Of a stretch of 64,000 nt of DNA, positions 22,101 through 34,419 are shown one piece after another. Below the pieces are notes generated by a model. That model was not told the DNA's origin. It worked only from the letters and a program-made list of their open reading frames with translations, and searched no databases. Source of the stretch: Persicaria tinctoria (lineage: Eukaryota > Streptophyta > Magnoliopsida > Caryophyllales > Polygonaceae). The first letter of the stretch is position 1; each line of letters opens with the position of its first letter. The stretch covers positions 25,887,688 through 25,951,687 of the forward strand of contig JBANSL010000013.1 in assembly GCA_037127255.1 (NCBI GenBank), written 5' to 3'. A program made the translations under genes and the position numbers.

Positions 22101-23806
22101 GGGTGGGGGTTGGAGACTTGGAGTTGATTACCAGGAGACTGGAACCGGATTCTGATTTAGTTGCGTGATTGCATCTTGTAAAGCGGTTGATAATCTACAC
22201 TAGTATGTGCATTTGATTATGTTAGATCAATTTCTGACATAATTAGCTTTTGTATTCGATTTTCGTTTGCTTTGTCAAATGCCAGCCAACTGAATTCACT
22301 ACCTTAGTGGAAACAAAACTTGATTGTGTCGCCGGCCTAGATTCTTCAACAGATTTATTTGCTCATATAGTCTTCTATCATATCCCAGTAAAACCCAATC
22401 CTTTATTTTAGACATCCAAAAGAGAAGATATTAGGTTTTAAGCACTCGAAGTTCTTGCAGCAAGAAATATCTGGTGGACATTGCATTTAGGAAGATTTCC
22501 TGAAACTAGCATTCAAGTTGGTGGTGAGGTAAACAATGACGAACTTTAGGAAAAGGAAACTAAAGTGTTTTTTTAAAGCCTTGCTAGAAAACAGTTATTA
22601 TTAATATGATTTTAGAATGGGATTCGCCTTGCTTAAAAATGAATTGGGTGCTGTTTCTTTTGTTGGAAACTTTTCAAATCGTGCCTATGGCTTGAATTTG
22701 CAGCTGCATTAGGAAATGCATAATTACGTTTAAACTCCTATATTTGTTTCTTACTATGTTTTTATCTGCGTTTAGATTACATATTATAAGCACTAGTTCT
22801 GAAATGCCTTGTATTCAGCTAATATGTCTTTCCTTCTTTTTTTGATGTTTCAGACCTATCCTCTGCATTCTCCACGGTCAGTAGAGACCTCAATTTCCTT
22901 GATCACACAAGTGACCTTGGATGGAAAGAGTAGGCAAAACCCTTATTTATTATGTACTCAACGATATTAGATTTGTATTGTCGTAATTTTGTCTTATTAT
23001 CTGTGTGATGTGATTTGGTATCTTGCAGGAAAGACAGGATCCAGCCTATAGTTGTCGATCCATCACTTTACTTGGCTAGGAGGAGTCAGATATTTACTGC
23101 AACTGAGAAGCGGCGTACACCAGAAGCTTTCAAAGTTTTCACTGGTAAACATATAATTTTGTTTAATTGATTGATATGAGGTCATAACACCACTTTGTAT
23201 CCTATCAACAAAAGCATATGGGAGTTTGGAGCTAAGTCCATTTAATCACTGTTTCTATTTTGATTCCCACTGATGTAATCTTGTCTTGCAGGTTCACCTT
23301 GGGTCATGTTGAGCCGACGCTTTCTGGAGTACACCATATTTGGGTGGGATAATCTCCCAAGAACACTCCTGATGTATTTCAACAATATAATGTTGCCCCA
23401 AGAAGGGTATTTCCACTCGTTGATCTGCAACTCACCCGAGTATAAGAACACAACAGTCAATAGCGACTTGAGGTACATGATATGGGATAACCCTCCAAGA
23501 ATGGAGCCCCAGTTTTTAGGTGTGTCCACCTACGATCAGATGGCGGAGAGTGGAGCCGCTTTTGCGAGAAAGTTCCATGAACACGACCCAATCCTGACGA
23601 TGATTGACGAGAAGATTCTCAAGCGCAGACATAACCGGGTTGCACCAGGAGCATGGTGCACAGGGCGAGATAGCATGTTCACTGATCGGTGTTCATATTG
23701 GGGTGATATTAACGCCATGAAAACCGGCCGCCAGGCAAGAAGGTTCTTCAAGTCATTGAAAAACCTCTTGGAGGATTGGAGTTCACAGTCAGAGCAATGC
23801 AAGTAA
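19195..23806 (+). CDS. GT14 beta-glucuronosyltransferase (GlcAT14-like)
   Basis: Four exons: 19195-19717, 22854-22929, 23029-23144 and 23292-23806. All introns are GT-AG and the frame closes at 1230 nt (409 aa). A short basic N-terminus and one membrane helix (about residues 8-30) give a type II Golgi topology. Family signatures: FAYYIYGGRGDKERIFRLL, HLAMDASEEER, ALDYPLLTQDDL across junction 1, FTGSPWVMLSRRFLEY across junction 3, YFNNIMLPQEGYFHSLICN and HNRVAPGAWCTG. Length is normal for Arabidopsis GlcAT14A-C. These enzymes add glucuronic acid to beta-galactan of arabinogalactan proteins. The exact paralogue cannot be assigned by eye. The large first intron (3.1 kb) holds diverged tandem repeats. 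It has no operon-like partner. Confidence 0.93.
19797..20430. repeat. Diverged tandem repeat in GlcAT14 intron 1
   Basis: The phrase GATTATGAGCTGGATTTG with TGACTGTTTTTAATTATT recurs at about 19800, 19922, 20137 and 20357, each followed by GCAAATTTGGTTG-like text. These look like old duplications of a 110-220-bp unit. Confidence 0.65.
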
Positions 23807-24229
23807 GGCATTGCCTTCAAACTAGTCTCCAACTTGTAGACAGTGCTACTGCGACTGAGTTTTGCAGATGGATCCTTTGGTGGTTGAAATCCGAAGCTCC
23901 CCACACTCCATCCGACGACTCCCCAGTTTGTACGATGTCCATAATTTAGCTAAGTTGGGACGATTAGAAACCGATCCGATTGTTATCCTGAGATTGGCCC
24001 AGCTTGTTATTCGGCCTTTTGAGCTGAGAGCCGCTTGATCTTCAAATGTTTCTTCTGGGTTTGCCCCTTTTCTCCTCTATTTATAGAAGTATACTTGCTT
24101 TCCATCCGATCCGACCTTGTAATTCATTTTTCTTCAAATGCCCTTTTCATTTATATGGTGTTCAAGTGGTTCGATTTGTTCATGCCAAAATCTCTTGTTT
24201 GTTCTAAGTTCCCACTCCTAACAGATAGC
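23807..24229. other. 3' flank of GlcAT14-like gene
   Basis: No coding signal. It presumably contains the 3' UTR and polyadenylation region. A T-rich stretch at 24030-24200 precedes the MITE. Confidence 0.5.
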
Positions 24230-24231
24230 TA

Positions 24232-24460
24232 CTCCCTCTGTTCATTAATAATCATTAATAAGTATCGTTTGACTTGTTGACACGTTTTTTAAAGAATTAA
24301 AAACTATATAAAATATTAATTTTTAAAAAATAATTTTAAACTTATAACTAATATATATAAAATTATAAGAAAAAATCAATCAAAAACTTTATATTTTATA
24401 TAGTTTTTAACTCCTTAAAAAGCGTACCAAAAAGTCAAACATTACTCTGAAAAGAGGTAG
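24232..24460. mobile_element. Stowaway-type MITE
   Basis: TA duplications flank inverted ends CTCCCTCTGTTC and CTACCTCTTTTC. The interior is AT-rich and self-complementary (AAAACTATATAAAATATT against its inverse). This is the Tc1/mariner MITE pattern. Confidence 0.8.
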
Positions 24461-24462
24461 TA

Positions 24463-24951
24463 TGTTGTAACTGCACACACGACAACGCCCCCAACGAGAA
24501 ACTAGCAGAATTTCGCGGTATAAGTTCACTGAACATAAGCAGCTATAAACACTTTTTTTTTTGATCCTGAAACAATTTCTTTTTTAGAGTTGGAAGTGTA
24601 ATCATACTTGTCAACATCAGTACTAATCACAATTTTCTTGGTGATTTTTTTGGGGGTTGGAATTTTATTTTATTTTTTAGGATAAATGTCACCGACACCT
24701 TGTCACCACCATTGTTATTAAAATCAAACATGTGTTATGAAACTAAAACTCTTTTTTTTTGGGTCAATCGTGAAACTAAAACTCTAAGATAAGAAGAGTG
24801 TAATCACCCTTTTAATTACATAAAGTCTATAGATAAGATATTACTTTATCTATTGTCAAGATTCATATACAGAAATTATACACTAGTCCTTTTTGTATTT
24901 TAAAAGTAATTTGTGAGCCGAGAGAAGAGAGATTCAAACAACAATCCAATC
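24463..24951. other. Spacer, nothing recognised
   Basis: AT-rich, no gene or repeat border seen. Confidence 0.5.
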
Positions 24952-24959
24952 CTAAATAT

Positions 24960-26724
24960 TAGGGATGGGCAAAATTACTTGAAATTGAAAAACTGAATTG
25001 AAAAACTGAAAAATTGGTCTATTTTGCAATTAACTGTTTTGAAATAAAAATATTTTTCAAGATAGTTAATTGAATTGATTTTATTTTACAATTCAAATCA
25101 GTTTCAATTAATTGGTCCAATTAACTGATTAATTGATAGAAACACTAGGGTACGCTGTTCTCTCGCTCTCATCATCGATTCATCGCCTCTCTGTAAAATT
25201 CACGCTCGCCTCTCTGTCTCTCCGACTCCGTCGTGCGCCATTGCCCGCCCTCAGGAGACGAAGCCCTCACCGCCTCTCTCTGTCTCGCTCCCTCATCGCC
25301 TTCACCGAGCAGGTTTGTCTCTCTTTTCTCTTGTTCTTCTGATCTTCTCTCCCTTTGGCTTGGATTGTTTGTGGTTCAGATCTGACCTTTTACAATTTTC
25401 GATTTCACTGTCCACAGCTTCTCTCCCTTCGGATTCGGCTTGCCCTCACCGGTCCGGCGTCTCTCCATTCGGATTCGTCTTCGGCTTCGGCTTCTCTCCC
25501 TTCGGATTCGGCTTCGACTCTTCGTCCCTCCGTCCACAACTTGCCTCACCAGTCCGGTCACCCCACCAACTGAGGTTTGTCAATTTCCCATTTTTGGGAT
25601 CGAACTGGCTGTTGTGAATTTTTGAATTCCCTAGTTGAATGCTACTAAGTGTTAGATCGATTTTCCTACACTCTGCAGTTTCTGTGATTTCCGTTTTTGT
25701 GAACTACTTAAGTGAGTTTTGATTTTGGAGCAACCTTTGATTGAGATTGATGAGTGAGTTTTGCTCAAAATATGTAAGTTCTCTATTCATTGCTTACCAA
25801 CTGTGTTCTGCCTTTTGGATGATCTTTCATTTACTTGTTATGCTTATAGTTATCTATGTTCTGCCTTTTGCTTACAATCTGCAGTTTGGCTGTCATGTGT
25901 TGCTGCTGTCTAAATTGTTCTTATGCTGACTAATGAAGACCCCAAATTGAAGAATTTGTTTCTATTTATTTTCTGGTAGATTCTCATATCCTCACTGTCT
26001 CTTGAACTGGTTTAGTAAGTAATGTTGGACCTTAGACTAATTGGGAACTACTTAAGTTGTTATGTAATGCATCACTATCTTCAGACCTTTAAGAGTGTTT
26101 TGATCATGGAAGCTGTAATGTAGCACTGTCTCCAGACTTGTAATGCAGTAGTGTCTTCAGTTTCGTTTGTGTTTTTTACCATATGCAGCACTGGCTTCAG
26201 ATTTGTCTGCGCAATGGACTTCTGATGTCGAGCTGATTGAAGCGGAAGCCATTTTATGGGTCGTTGAAGTGTGCATCGAGGAAGCATTGACTTGATTTGG
26301 TTTATCTCATATTTGCACAACCTAAAATCCAAATACACTTGGTTTATCTTATATGGGTATTTTATGGGTGATTAAAAAAAAATAACTTGATTTGATAAAA
26401 AAAAATAAAAAAATCCAAATGCCGTTATGGCGTTATGTTCAGTTGCCCACCCAAGATTTGCAAGTGTTTTAATTTGTAAAGGCTAAAGGAGTAAAGGGGA
26501 ATTCATTTAACCTTAATAAAAGGGTTGTAGGCATGCAGCGGCTTGCCCCCTCAAAATTCCATTTAGCAATTAACTAGTTAACTCTCTTGAAATTGCAGTT
26601 AATTGGTATTCAATTAATTGCTCTTTTCAAATCAATTATGGTATTGAAATTTTAGTAATTGAAATATCAAGTAATTGCTTTACAATTAATTGAATAAGCA
26701 ATTAATTGAAAATACCCACCCCTA
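24960..26724. mobile_element. Non-autonomous hAT element
   Basis: Perfect 8-bp target duplication CTAAATAT at 24952-24959 and 26725-26732. Ends read TAGGGATGGGCAAAATTACT and TAGGGGTGGGTATTTTCAAT. Subterminal regions are crowded with AATTAATTG/CAATTAATT on both sides. The interior begins with a CT-rich, CpG-rich leader (25130-25590) and continues as T-rich intron-like DNA. No hAT transposase (RW/BED/dimerisation) region was found, so it depends on a relative. Confidence 0.85.
25130..25590 (+). other. CT-rich leader-like segment within hAT
   Basis: Pyrimidine-rich and CpG-rich, with CTCTCTGTCTC tracts and two candidate GT donors (near 25312 and 25572). It resembles a plant 5' UTR or first exon captured by the element. 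No protein family was recognised in any frame. Confidence 0.35.
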
Positions 26725-26944
26725 CTAAATATCGAACCAATAGATGAGGAAAAATCAAAACTCACCTTCTCAAATCCAACCATCCATATAGCAAAATTCA
26801 AAGCTTCAGTTATCTATATAGATTACAACTCGGAATGAAAAAAAAGGGTTCACATCAATCCCCCCATGTAACGTTTTGCCCTTTGGAGCGTTTTAAAAAA
26901 AACTACATTGATAGATTTGATAAAATTTTAACCGTTAAAATAAA

Positions 26945-27095
26945 GAATTTTTTTGTAAAATAGGCACTTTTTTTGGACGAATTTGCAAAATGCCCGCATT
27001 TTCGGACAATTTAGTGAAATGTCCACAATATATACTGTCCTCACGCGCTTTCTCTCTCCTCAGACTCTCCCTCGGCACGCGCTCTCTCTCCGACC
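26945..27095 (+). repeat. Pack-MULE left TIR
   Basis: Cores at 26954, 26984 and 27013 (spacing 30, 29), then TAGTGAAATGTCC and CTTTCTCTCTCCTC, matching the right end inverted. Confidence 0.72.
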
Positions 27096-27794
27096 GGGAT
27101 CTTCGTTCTCCCCTTCTCAGATCTAGGGCTTCCGATCATCCTCCTCCTTGCTCCGGCGCATTCAACTATCGATCGTCCTTCTCTTGCTCGCCATCACCGC
27201 CGCCGAATCGCCTCTGTCCAATTCAGCCTCGATCCCCCTCCGCCGCCTCCCCCGTTCGATGACACCGAGTGCTTCAGTTTCTCCTTCGCTCAGGAATCGC
27301 AGATGGATTCGATTTTTGACGTGTTGGAGTTGATGTCTCACTATTGAAGGCGAAACTGGTGGTCAGCAAAGAGGAACTGTGTGCGAAGGAGACGACTGTT
27401 CAATTTCTTACCTTTGAAGGCGGCACCGTTGCCATCCTCTTCGGCACCACCTTGATTGATGTTCTGCTGATCTTCAACTGATCAAAGTCGAGGGCACTGA
27501 AACTGAAGGAGAGGACGGCGGTGGAGGGTGATGTCGTGGATGATGCCGGTGATAACTCGCAGGTATGACTTTCAGTTTGGGGATTTTTCAAAAATTAGGG
27601 ATTCTCCCTCTTAGATCGATTTGCTTGGCTATATACTTCTCTCATTACCTCCATGGTCTCCTGCTTTCTAATTAGCTTCCCTTCTTCCGCTACGCATTTC
27701 TCCTATTTGTTATTTATTAGTGCAAACTCATAATTTAGGGCTTCAAGTTTCCAGTGCCCTCCATCTCGCGGATGCAACTCTACCTCCTTAGCTA

Positions 27795-27871
27795 GCGGAG
27801 AAGAAGTTGGTTCTCGAAGTAGAGAGGCTTGCGAGTGAGAACCATAGATTGGCCATCACTCAAGGAGTCAA
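27795..27871 (+). pseudogene. Coiled-coil exon fragment, possibly FLX-like
   Basis: The frame reads AEKKLVLEVERLASENHRLA and ends ITQGVK at a GT donor. The RLA.ENHRLA phrase resembles FLOWERING LOCUS C EXPRESSOR-type coiled coils. The match is short and could be any coiled coil. Confidence 0.35.
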
Positions 27872-29264
27872 GGTGCGTCCACTCCTGTTGGTAATTTCCC
27901 CGATTTGAATTTTGTTTCTTTGGCTGTGAAATGGCTGAATCTTTACTGCCTTTCAATATGGTTTCTTACTGTGTGAATTTGCTTCGTTATGATGATGATA
28001 TCCACTCTTGTTTATAGATGTTCAAAGCGAGCCATGGTGTCAAGCTTTCTCCTAATTTTGCCTCTTAAGTGTTCTATTTATCCGCTATTGTGGCTGCATT
28101 TATGTCAGCAAGCGAGAGACCGTTCCTCATTGTAAAATCTTAGCATTGAATGACTGAAATTGAAACTTATTTATGATTATTTGTGTTTGAATTAGATTGA
28201 TTGATTGAGAGTTTTTTTACTTGGATTTGGGATGATTGTGCTTAATTGTCAAAGTTGCAAATTTGAGGATTATTTGCATCTGATATTTCTGCGTAATTGT
28301 GATTCTTTGCTATGTTCATTTTTGTTCGTCTGAGCAAAAATAATTTATAGTTGATCAAAACAAAGAAATCTCAGAACTGATGCTCATACTTCCAAGTACT
28401 CTTTCTTTTGTTGATGCTCTTTTTATTGTATACTAATGGGAGTATTTGCATCTGATCCATGGTTGTCATTTTCGATGGCTTTGGAGGTGTGTTGTGCAGC
28501 TCTACCTTGAGATTTTTGTGCAAGTTGCAATTATTTGATATGTCCTCAACTTCATCCACCACTGTAAGTATCTTATTTCATTACAAGACCTTTTAGTATG
28601 TTTCTGAGTTTGCTTCCTTTGTATGATTCTTCTAGTATCTGCTTATTTGAGTATAGCAACTATCTTTGTATATTTCTTCGATTTTTGAAGTGTCGGACCC
28701 TCTGCTTAAGAACTGCTGTTGATCCGGGGGCTGGATTGTAGTGGCTCGCTACCAAAAATTCATAAAAGCTTTCCTAAAGTGAAGCGTACTGGTGCTTTAT
28801 TTGAACGAGTTTGATGCCCTCTTTTCAGGTTCCTTTCCTTCTCTTGTGTATGGATTGTAGTGACTAAACAACTTGTGTTGATTTGTGACTTTAATTCGTT
28901 CTCTGTTGATGATTTTGATCTGATATTACTGTTATAACATTTCGATTGGTCTAGAATGGTGACTTTAATTCCTTTTAATGAATTAAACATTGTATCAGCT
29001 AACTAATTCAATTCTGAAACTATTTTTTTGCTGTTGTAAACTATTTTTTGGTTCTTTTTCTTACTCTTATCCTTTTGAATCCCTGGACGTCACATTTGAA
29101 ACTAATTCAATTCTACACACTTTTTATTCTGTGTTTATTCTTGATGCTTTCTTATTGTGCTGACATGGTTTAGTGCCTGTGCTGACATGGTTTTCGTGAT
29201 TGCAATTGTAATGCTTATCAAAGGATTTATTTCTATTATTGACACAACTTCATTGGTTTATTAG

Positions 29265-29333
29265 ATTTCGTAATGAGCTCCCGGATCCAACTGCACAACC
29301 AAAGCTTATGACTATTAAAAGAGACAAGGATAG
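29265..29333 (+). pseudogene. Captured PAF1 (ELF7/VIP2) exon fragment
   Basis: After an AG acceptor the exon reads FRNELPDPTAQPKLM then TIKRDKDR, ending at a GT donor. This is the conserved early region of RNA polymerase II-associated factor 1, a subunit of the Paf1 transcription-elongation complex. No neighbouring PAF1 exons were seen, so only one exon was captured or remains. It cannot make a functional protein alone. Confidence 0.75.
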
Positions 29334-29547
29334 GTATGCAATCTTGCCTCTGTCAATGCTTATATTTTGGTCTCTTCATTTGAGAAAATAAGAAAACCTT
29401 GCTTCATTTGGATTTAAGTGCATTGGTAATATTATGTTTCAAGCCTCTCCTTGGTGATCTTGCTTTCTTATTCTTGTATTCACACATGAACCAGTTGTAA
29501 TATAATGCTTGTTTAAAAGAATTTTCACAACTATAAAGAAGCATCAT

Positions 29548-29873
29548 TCTGCAGCTCCTTGATCTTCTTCCTAGCAACCTCTACCTTCTTCTAAGCCGAA
29601 ACACCCTGGCCAATCTCTTCTTGCAGCTTCTTTCTCTTGGCTTGCGGCATTTTAATTGTGATGTTAAGCATGTCAACCTCAACTGTCTTGATCTTGAGCT
29701 GTTTATGTAGCTCCACGACATCTGACTCCTGCTGTTTCAAACCACAGTACTCAAGCAACTATCCTTCTAGCATCACTTCCCTTTCTTCCAGTTCCTTAAC
29801 CCGAAAACTGCATATCAATTCCACTAGATAAAAGCTCCTCAAATTCAGGAATGAGCTCATAACGCTTCCCTAG
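29548..29873 (-). pseudogene. Captured CHUP1 fragment
   Basis: On the - strand: GKRYELIPEFEELLSSGID, then VKELEEREVMLEG, stop, LLEYCGLKQQESDVVELH, KQLKIKTVEVDMLNITI, KRKKLQEEIGQGVSA, stop, KKVEVARKKIKELQ. This follows the coiled-coil part of CHLOROPLAST UNUSUAL POSITIONING 1, the outer-envelope actin-binding protein needed for chloroplast movement. Two in-frame stops show it is dead. It is on the strand opposite to the PAF1 piece, so the captures were separate events or were rearranged. Confidence 0.85.
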
Positions 29874-30569
29874 TGTGCTGACATGGTCTTTTTCGATTTG
29901 AGTCTTTCTTCTTCTTTTTACTGATTTTGAGTCTTTTACTAATTTGAGTCCGAGTAGTTCACACGATCAACTCTTTTACTGATTTGAGTCTTCCTTTTTT
30001 TTTTCAAGTAGCTATTGATGAGAGGATGGAGAGCAAGTGGTGGCAACTACTTGCTATGCTGACAGCCCTACAACAATGTGATCGAGGAAACTGCGAGCAA
30101 GCTGATGGAGAAGAGGAACAAAGTTAGATCGCATCATAGGAGTTGGTAGTTTACGTTCTAAAAAAGGTTCCTAATGAGTTTTTGTGAACTTTCCTTGGTG
30201 TGGGATTCTTTCTGAGGCTGATACCATCCATTTGTGACTCAAGTTTATTTGTAGAGTGATACTCAAGTATTTAATGACTGAACATGAATTTTAATGCAGC
30301 AATCTCCGGTTCTCCACTGCTTGTTTTGCCTTATACCTCCAGGTGTTCCTCAGCTACTATTCTAGAGAGATGAGGCCAATATACACCTTAAGGCTTTGAA
30401 TGCTCCTGCCTGATCGGCCTTTTGTGACTATATGTACAACACGTTGATCCAAAATTGAATGAATAATGGGGAGATTGTAGTAATAGATTTTTAGTTTAAG
30501 AAGAATCAAATTAGATTTTAGTTTGTATGAATGAAACTCTAAATTTCATGAATAACACTATGAAATTTC

Positions 30570-31075
30570 TAGAGTTGCACGACGATATTGTAAGAGTTGT
30601 ACGACTCTATTGTAAGAGTTGCACGACTCTGTTGTAAGAGTTGCACGACTCTTGTTTTAAGAGTTGCACGACTCTGTTTCAAGAATTGCACGAATCTGTT
30701 GTAAGAGTTGCACGACTCTGTTTTAAGAGTTGCACGACTCTGTTTTAAGAGCTTCACGACTCTGTTTTAAGAGTTGCACGGCTCTGTTTTAAGAGTTGCA
30801 CGGCTCTGTTTTAAGAGATGCACGGCTCTGTTGTAAGAGTTGCACGACTCTTGTTGTAAGAGTTGCACGACTCTGTTGTAAGAGTTGCACGACTCTGTTG
30901 TAAGAGTTGCACGACTCTGTTTTAAGAGTTGCACGACTCTGTTTTAAGAGTTGCACGACTCTTGTTGTAAGAGTTGCACGACTCTGTTTTAAGAGTTGCA
31001 CGACTCTGTTGTAAGAGTTGCACGACTCTGTTGTAAGAGTTGCACGACTCTTGTTTTAAGAGTTGCACGATGTTT
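30570..31075. repeat. 22-bp minisatellite, block 1
   Basis: About 23 copies of a 22-bp unit built on AGAGTTGCACGACTCT plus a GTTTTA/GTTGTA spacer; some copies are 23 bp. AGAGT...ACTCT gives each unit a 5-bp stem with a 6-nt loop. Open frames through it encode repeated LLKQSRATL and are by-products. Confidence 0.95.
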
Positions 31076-31296
31076 TTCATTAATGAAATGAAGTTAGCTT
31101 GTTCCTATTTGTGTTATTATGCTTGGTAGTTGTTTTTGTATCTCCTCTAGGGTGATGATGGGTTTGAAAGTCGCTTTGATAGAGTAGGAAACCAGAACCC
31201 GCTAAAAGCTGAGGCCTTAACTCTAAGACTGTGTATCATCCAAGTTCGTGATGTCGGTATTAATAACTTACGGTTATATTATAATGTGCCCAAATT

Positions 31297-31612
31297 AGAT
31301 TTTTAGTTTAAGAAGAATCAAATTAGATTTTAGTTTGTATGAATAAAACTATAAATTTCATGAATAATACTATGAAATTTTAGAGTTGCACGACGCTGTT
31401 TTAAGAGTTGCACGTCTCTGTTGCAAGAGTTGCACGACTCTGTTTTAAGAGTTGCACAACTCTGTTGTAAGAGTTGCACGACTCTTGTTTTAAGAGTTGC
31501 ACGACTCTGTTTCAAGAGTTTCATGACTCTGTTGTAAGAGTTGCACGACTCTCTTGTAAGAGTTGCACGACTCTGTTTTAAGAGTTGCACGACTCTGTTG
31601 TAAGAGTTGTGC
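31297..31612. repeat. Duplicated flank plus minisatellite block 2
   Basis: About 90 bp preceding block 1 (30484-30570, TAGATTTTTAGTTTAAGAAG onward) is repeated at 31297-31383 and leads into about 10 further copies of the same unit. The whole array was thus segmentally duplicated. Confidence 0.9.
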
Positions 31613-31889
31613 TTGATGACAGTGTCATAGATTCTCAAGATATCAGATTGGATATTGACATTGAATACTGATTCAATATAAGTATAGAATAGTGATATTT
31701 ATTATAGATGATGAATGCCATGTTTGCCAAAAGTGAACAAATTTCACCAAAAACTGCAGCCGGTTGCCCCAACCAAAGTGCCAAAAAACCTAAAAAGCCT
31801 AAGCAAAAGACTCAACCAAGAAGCAAGCTTTTTCTGCCAACTAGTAGAGAGACACCAAAACTCGTCTTAACTGTCTAAACTGTCCTCGC

Positions 31890-32806
31890 CGCCCCTTTAA
31901 GGTCCGGGAACTCGCATTGGTCATTAATAGGGATCTTTGGCACCTCAGATATGCCTTTCTTCGAGCCACCTTGGTCAAGTCCAGGCTCAGCAACATCTTC
32001 ACTCCTCACTTCAGGGCCTCTTCCACTTCGCCGGTTCAGGAACTCAGTAATGCTCAGAGCCGCCTTTGTGGATTCATCGCCCTTGCCAAGGCCTCTATCC
32101 TTCTTCTTCAGCTTAGGTGCCTTGTTGGGTTTATGACAAACACAATTTTTTACAATATTACTAAAACCCTCCGAAAATTGCGAAAAAAAGCTATGAAAGA
32201 AGTTATGCAAGTTGGCAACTCACTACTAGCAAAGCAGTATCCTTTTTCTTCTTCTCCACCAGTTTCATGGCCTCGAAATCTTTGTCAGCAGTGACTTTCC
32301 TCTCCTCGTTCTTCAGCGCCTCCAACGCCTTTCGTTTCTCAGCGGCTACCTTCTCATACTCTCCGAGTGTCTTCCATGTCCTATACTGAATCAAATATTT
32401 CTGATACTGATTCGCTAATAACCAATGCAAGGTTATAGTTACTGTCCCATGCGATGTTTGTTATAGTTATAGTAATAGTAGAGCTTATAAATGGCTACCT
32501 CCTCTTGCTTCTTTTTGAAATACTCCTCTTCGGCCTTAGCGAATTTATCATGCGGCTTTACTTTAGCCACAACCTCCTTCGGTTCATCGGTCACGGGAGG
32601 AGCATCCCTGTACCATCAGAGAGAGTTTGCTCTAATCTCAATATGCAATAGAAACAAATTAGAGAAACAATTTATAGCAGAAGTGATCATTACCCTTCAT
32701 AAATAGCTTTACTGGATTCACTGTCTACAACATTGCTGTTAGCACCACTGGCAGTTCCATTGCTGGAGTGCTCATGGCTGCCATTGTTCATCCCATCTCG
32801 CCTTTC
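31890..32806 (-). pseudogene. Captured RGG/HABP4-type RNA-binding protein exons
   Basis: Four exon-like blocks in the correct order on the - strand: 32694-32806 (RRDGMNNGSHEHSSNG), 32499-32607 (DAPPVTDEPKEVVAKVKPHD), about 32231-32395 (KTLGEYEKVAAEKRKALEAL, then ERKVTADKDFEAMKLVEKKK) and about 31890-32106 (ALSITEFLNRRSGRGPE, PKIPINDQCEFPDL). This matches the C-terminal half of plant RGGA / hyaluronan-mRNA-binding family (Stm1-like) proteins. Intron borders are kept, which indicates DNA-level capture rather than an RNA copy. The N-terminal Stm1 part, the C-terminal RGG box and a clean continuous frame are missing. Confidence 0.8.
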
Positions 32807-34419
32807 CTGATGTACATGGTAGACAGTGAATTTGATCTTTTAGAGGCAACAAGAGCACCCAAAAACACTCGACAACAGCACTCGAAATCAATAGAGAGCA
32901 AGCGAAATCAGCAGAAGCAACAAGCGCTCAAAATTCAGAAGCAACAACCCTCTCAAAACTTCATAAACATGAAGAAACAACACTCGACAACAAGCAAAAT
33001 CAGTAGAAGAAACAACACTCGACAACAAGAAATAGAAATCGAGCGAAGCAATGACAACAATTGAAATTCAGAAGAAATGATAGCAACTCTCGAAACAGTC
33101 AAAATTCAGAAGCAATGACAGCAATCGAAATCAAAATCGAGCAAAAAAGGGGCAAGCATAATCGGAAATTAGAATCGAAATAAGAAATCACATGCCTTCA
33201 GGGATTTTCATGAGGAAAAGCTGTGAACAATCTACCATGGCGGCTACAGTAGCACCACTGAACATGAATCAGATGCTCCAATCAAAGAAATAAAGCAAGG
33301 GATGCCTTCAAGGCTGTGTCGACTTACCATCACTTCCATCCTACTTTTTGCCTTTGATAAGTTTGATAATCCTCTCCTTTCTCTTCTTCCATATCTGCGA
33401 TATTGGATGTTGGTAAATTGTTCACTGATACTTGCTGATAATATTAATCAATCCACATTAGAAAAAAGATAACATACCTTTTCTAGTTTCCTTCAATTAC
33501 TCGTGTTTTTTTAATCTGTATGGCTCTCAAATAATGTCTTTATTTGCTGTCTTCAGTGATGCTTCGTCATCTTCCTTTCGTCTTAATTGAACTAATTGAT
33601 TGTCAAGGCTTTCAACAACAAGTGTCTGCACATGTATTCGGAATCTCAGATGTATGTCACCCATGTTGTCTAAGAATAGTGGGGAAAAGATGCACAAGAA
33701 AGCAATGTAAACTGCACTTCTGAACTTGCATATATCTCAGGACTCTTAATAAGTGAAGACACCATATAAGAGTCGAGATTGTTAGAAATTGTGAATGCCG
33801 ATCAAGAGCTTGTAAGAGAGGATTTTTTTTCCGAAAACGGTACTCTAGCAGTTCTTTGCAAAGAAACATATGGTAAAGTTCTGAACACACTATTTAGCTG
33901 AATGCATATTGTAGGCAAATGAATCTGCAGTGATCTATGAGTTCATTATCGATTAGAAGAGAAAGCATTCGATTCCTATGCAATCAGATATCAATCGATC
34001 AGCAATTGCAGCAATATGGTCATATTAATCGATCCTGAACCTAGCAATGAAGAAATGTAGCAATAGATCGGATGCGGTGAAAAAAGAGGGGAAAATATGG
34101 ATATGCAACGAGATTTCTAAACTCTAGTAAGCTTCCCAATGGTCGGCGACGCCGGGGAAAACAGTCGAGATTTTCTTATCAATCGAAGGAAATTAATAAA
34201 TCTTCGATCTTCGATCAATCGATCGAAATCGATTGATAAGGAAGGGAGCAAGGAGAAGATTACCCAAATTAGGACGACACAAGGGGCGACGGAAGGATGC
34301 CGAGGGCGAGCCAGATTTGAGGAGGCGAGAGCTGCGAACTGGTAGACAGATCTGATCGAGACGTACGAGAACGAGAAGCCACGACGGGAGACCAGATCGG
34401 AGCGAGGAGATTGCCGTTG

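Noticed and set aside
30570..31075. Regular short repeats resembling a CRISPR array
   Set aside because: Units are contiguous with no unique spacers, and the DNA is a plant nuclear genome; it is a minisatellite.
30569..31638. Open frames with repeated LLKQSRATL as a repeat protein
   Set aside because: They are translations of the minisatellite. Unit length is not a multiple of three, and there is no start context or flanking coding sequence.
31875..32430. A genuine host gene for an RGG RNA-binding protein
   Set aside because: N-terminal half and RGG box are missing, the frame is broken, and it lies inside a MULE with other unrelated exon fragments.
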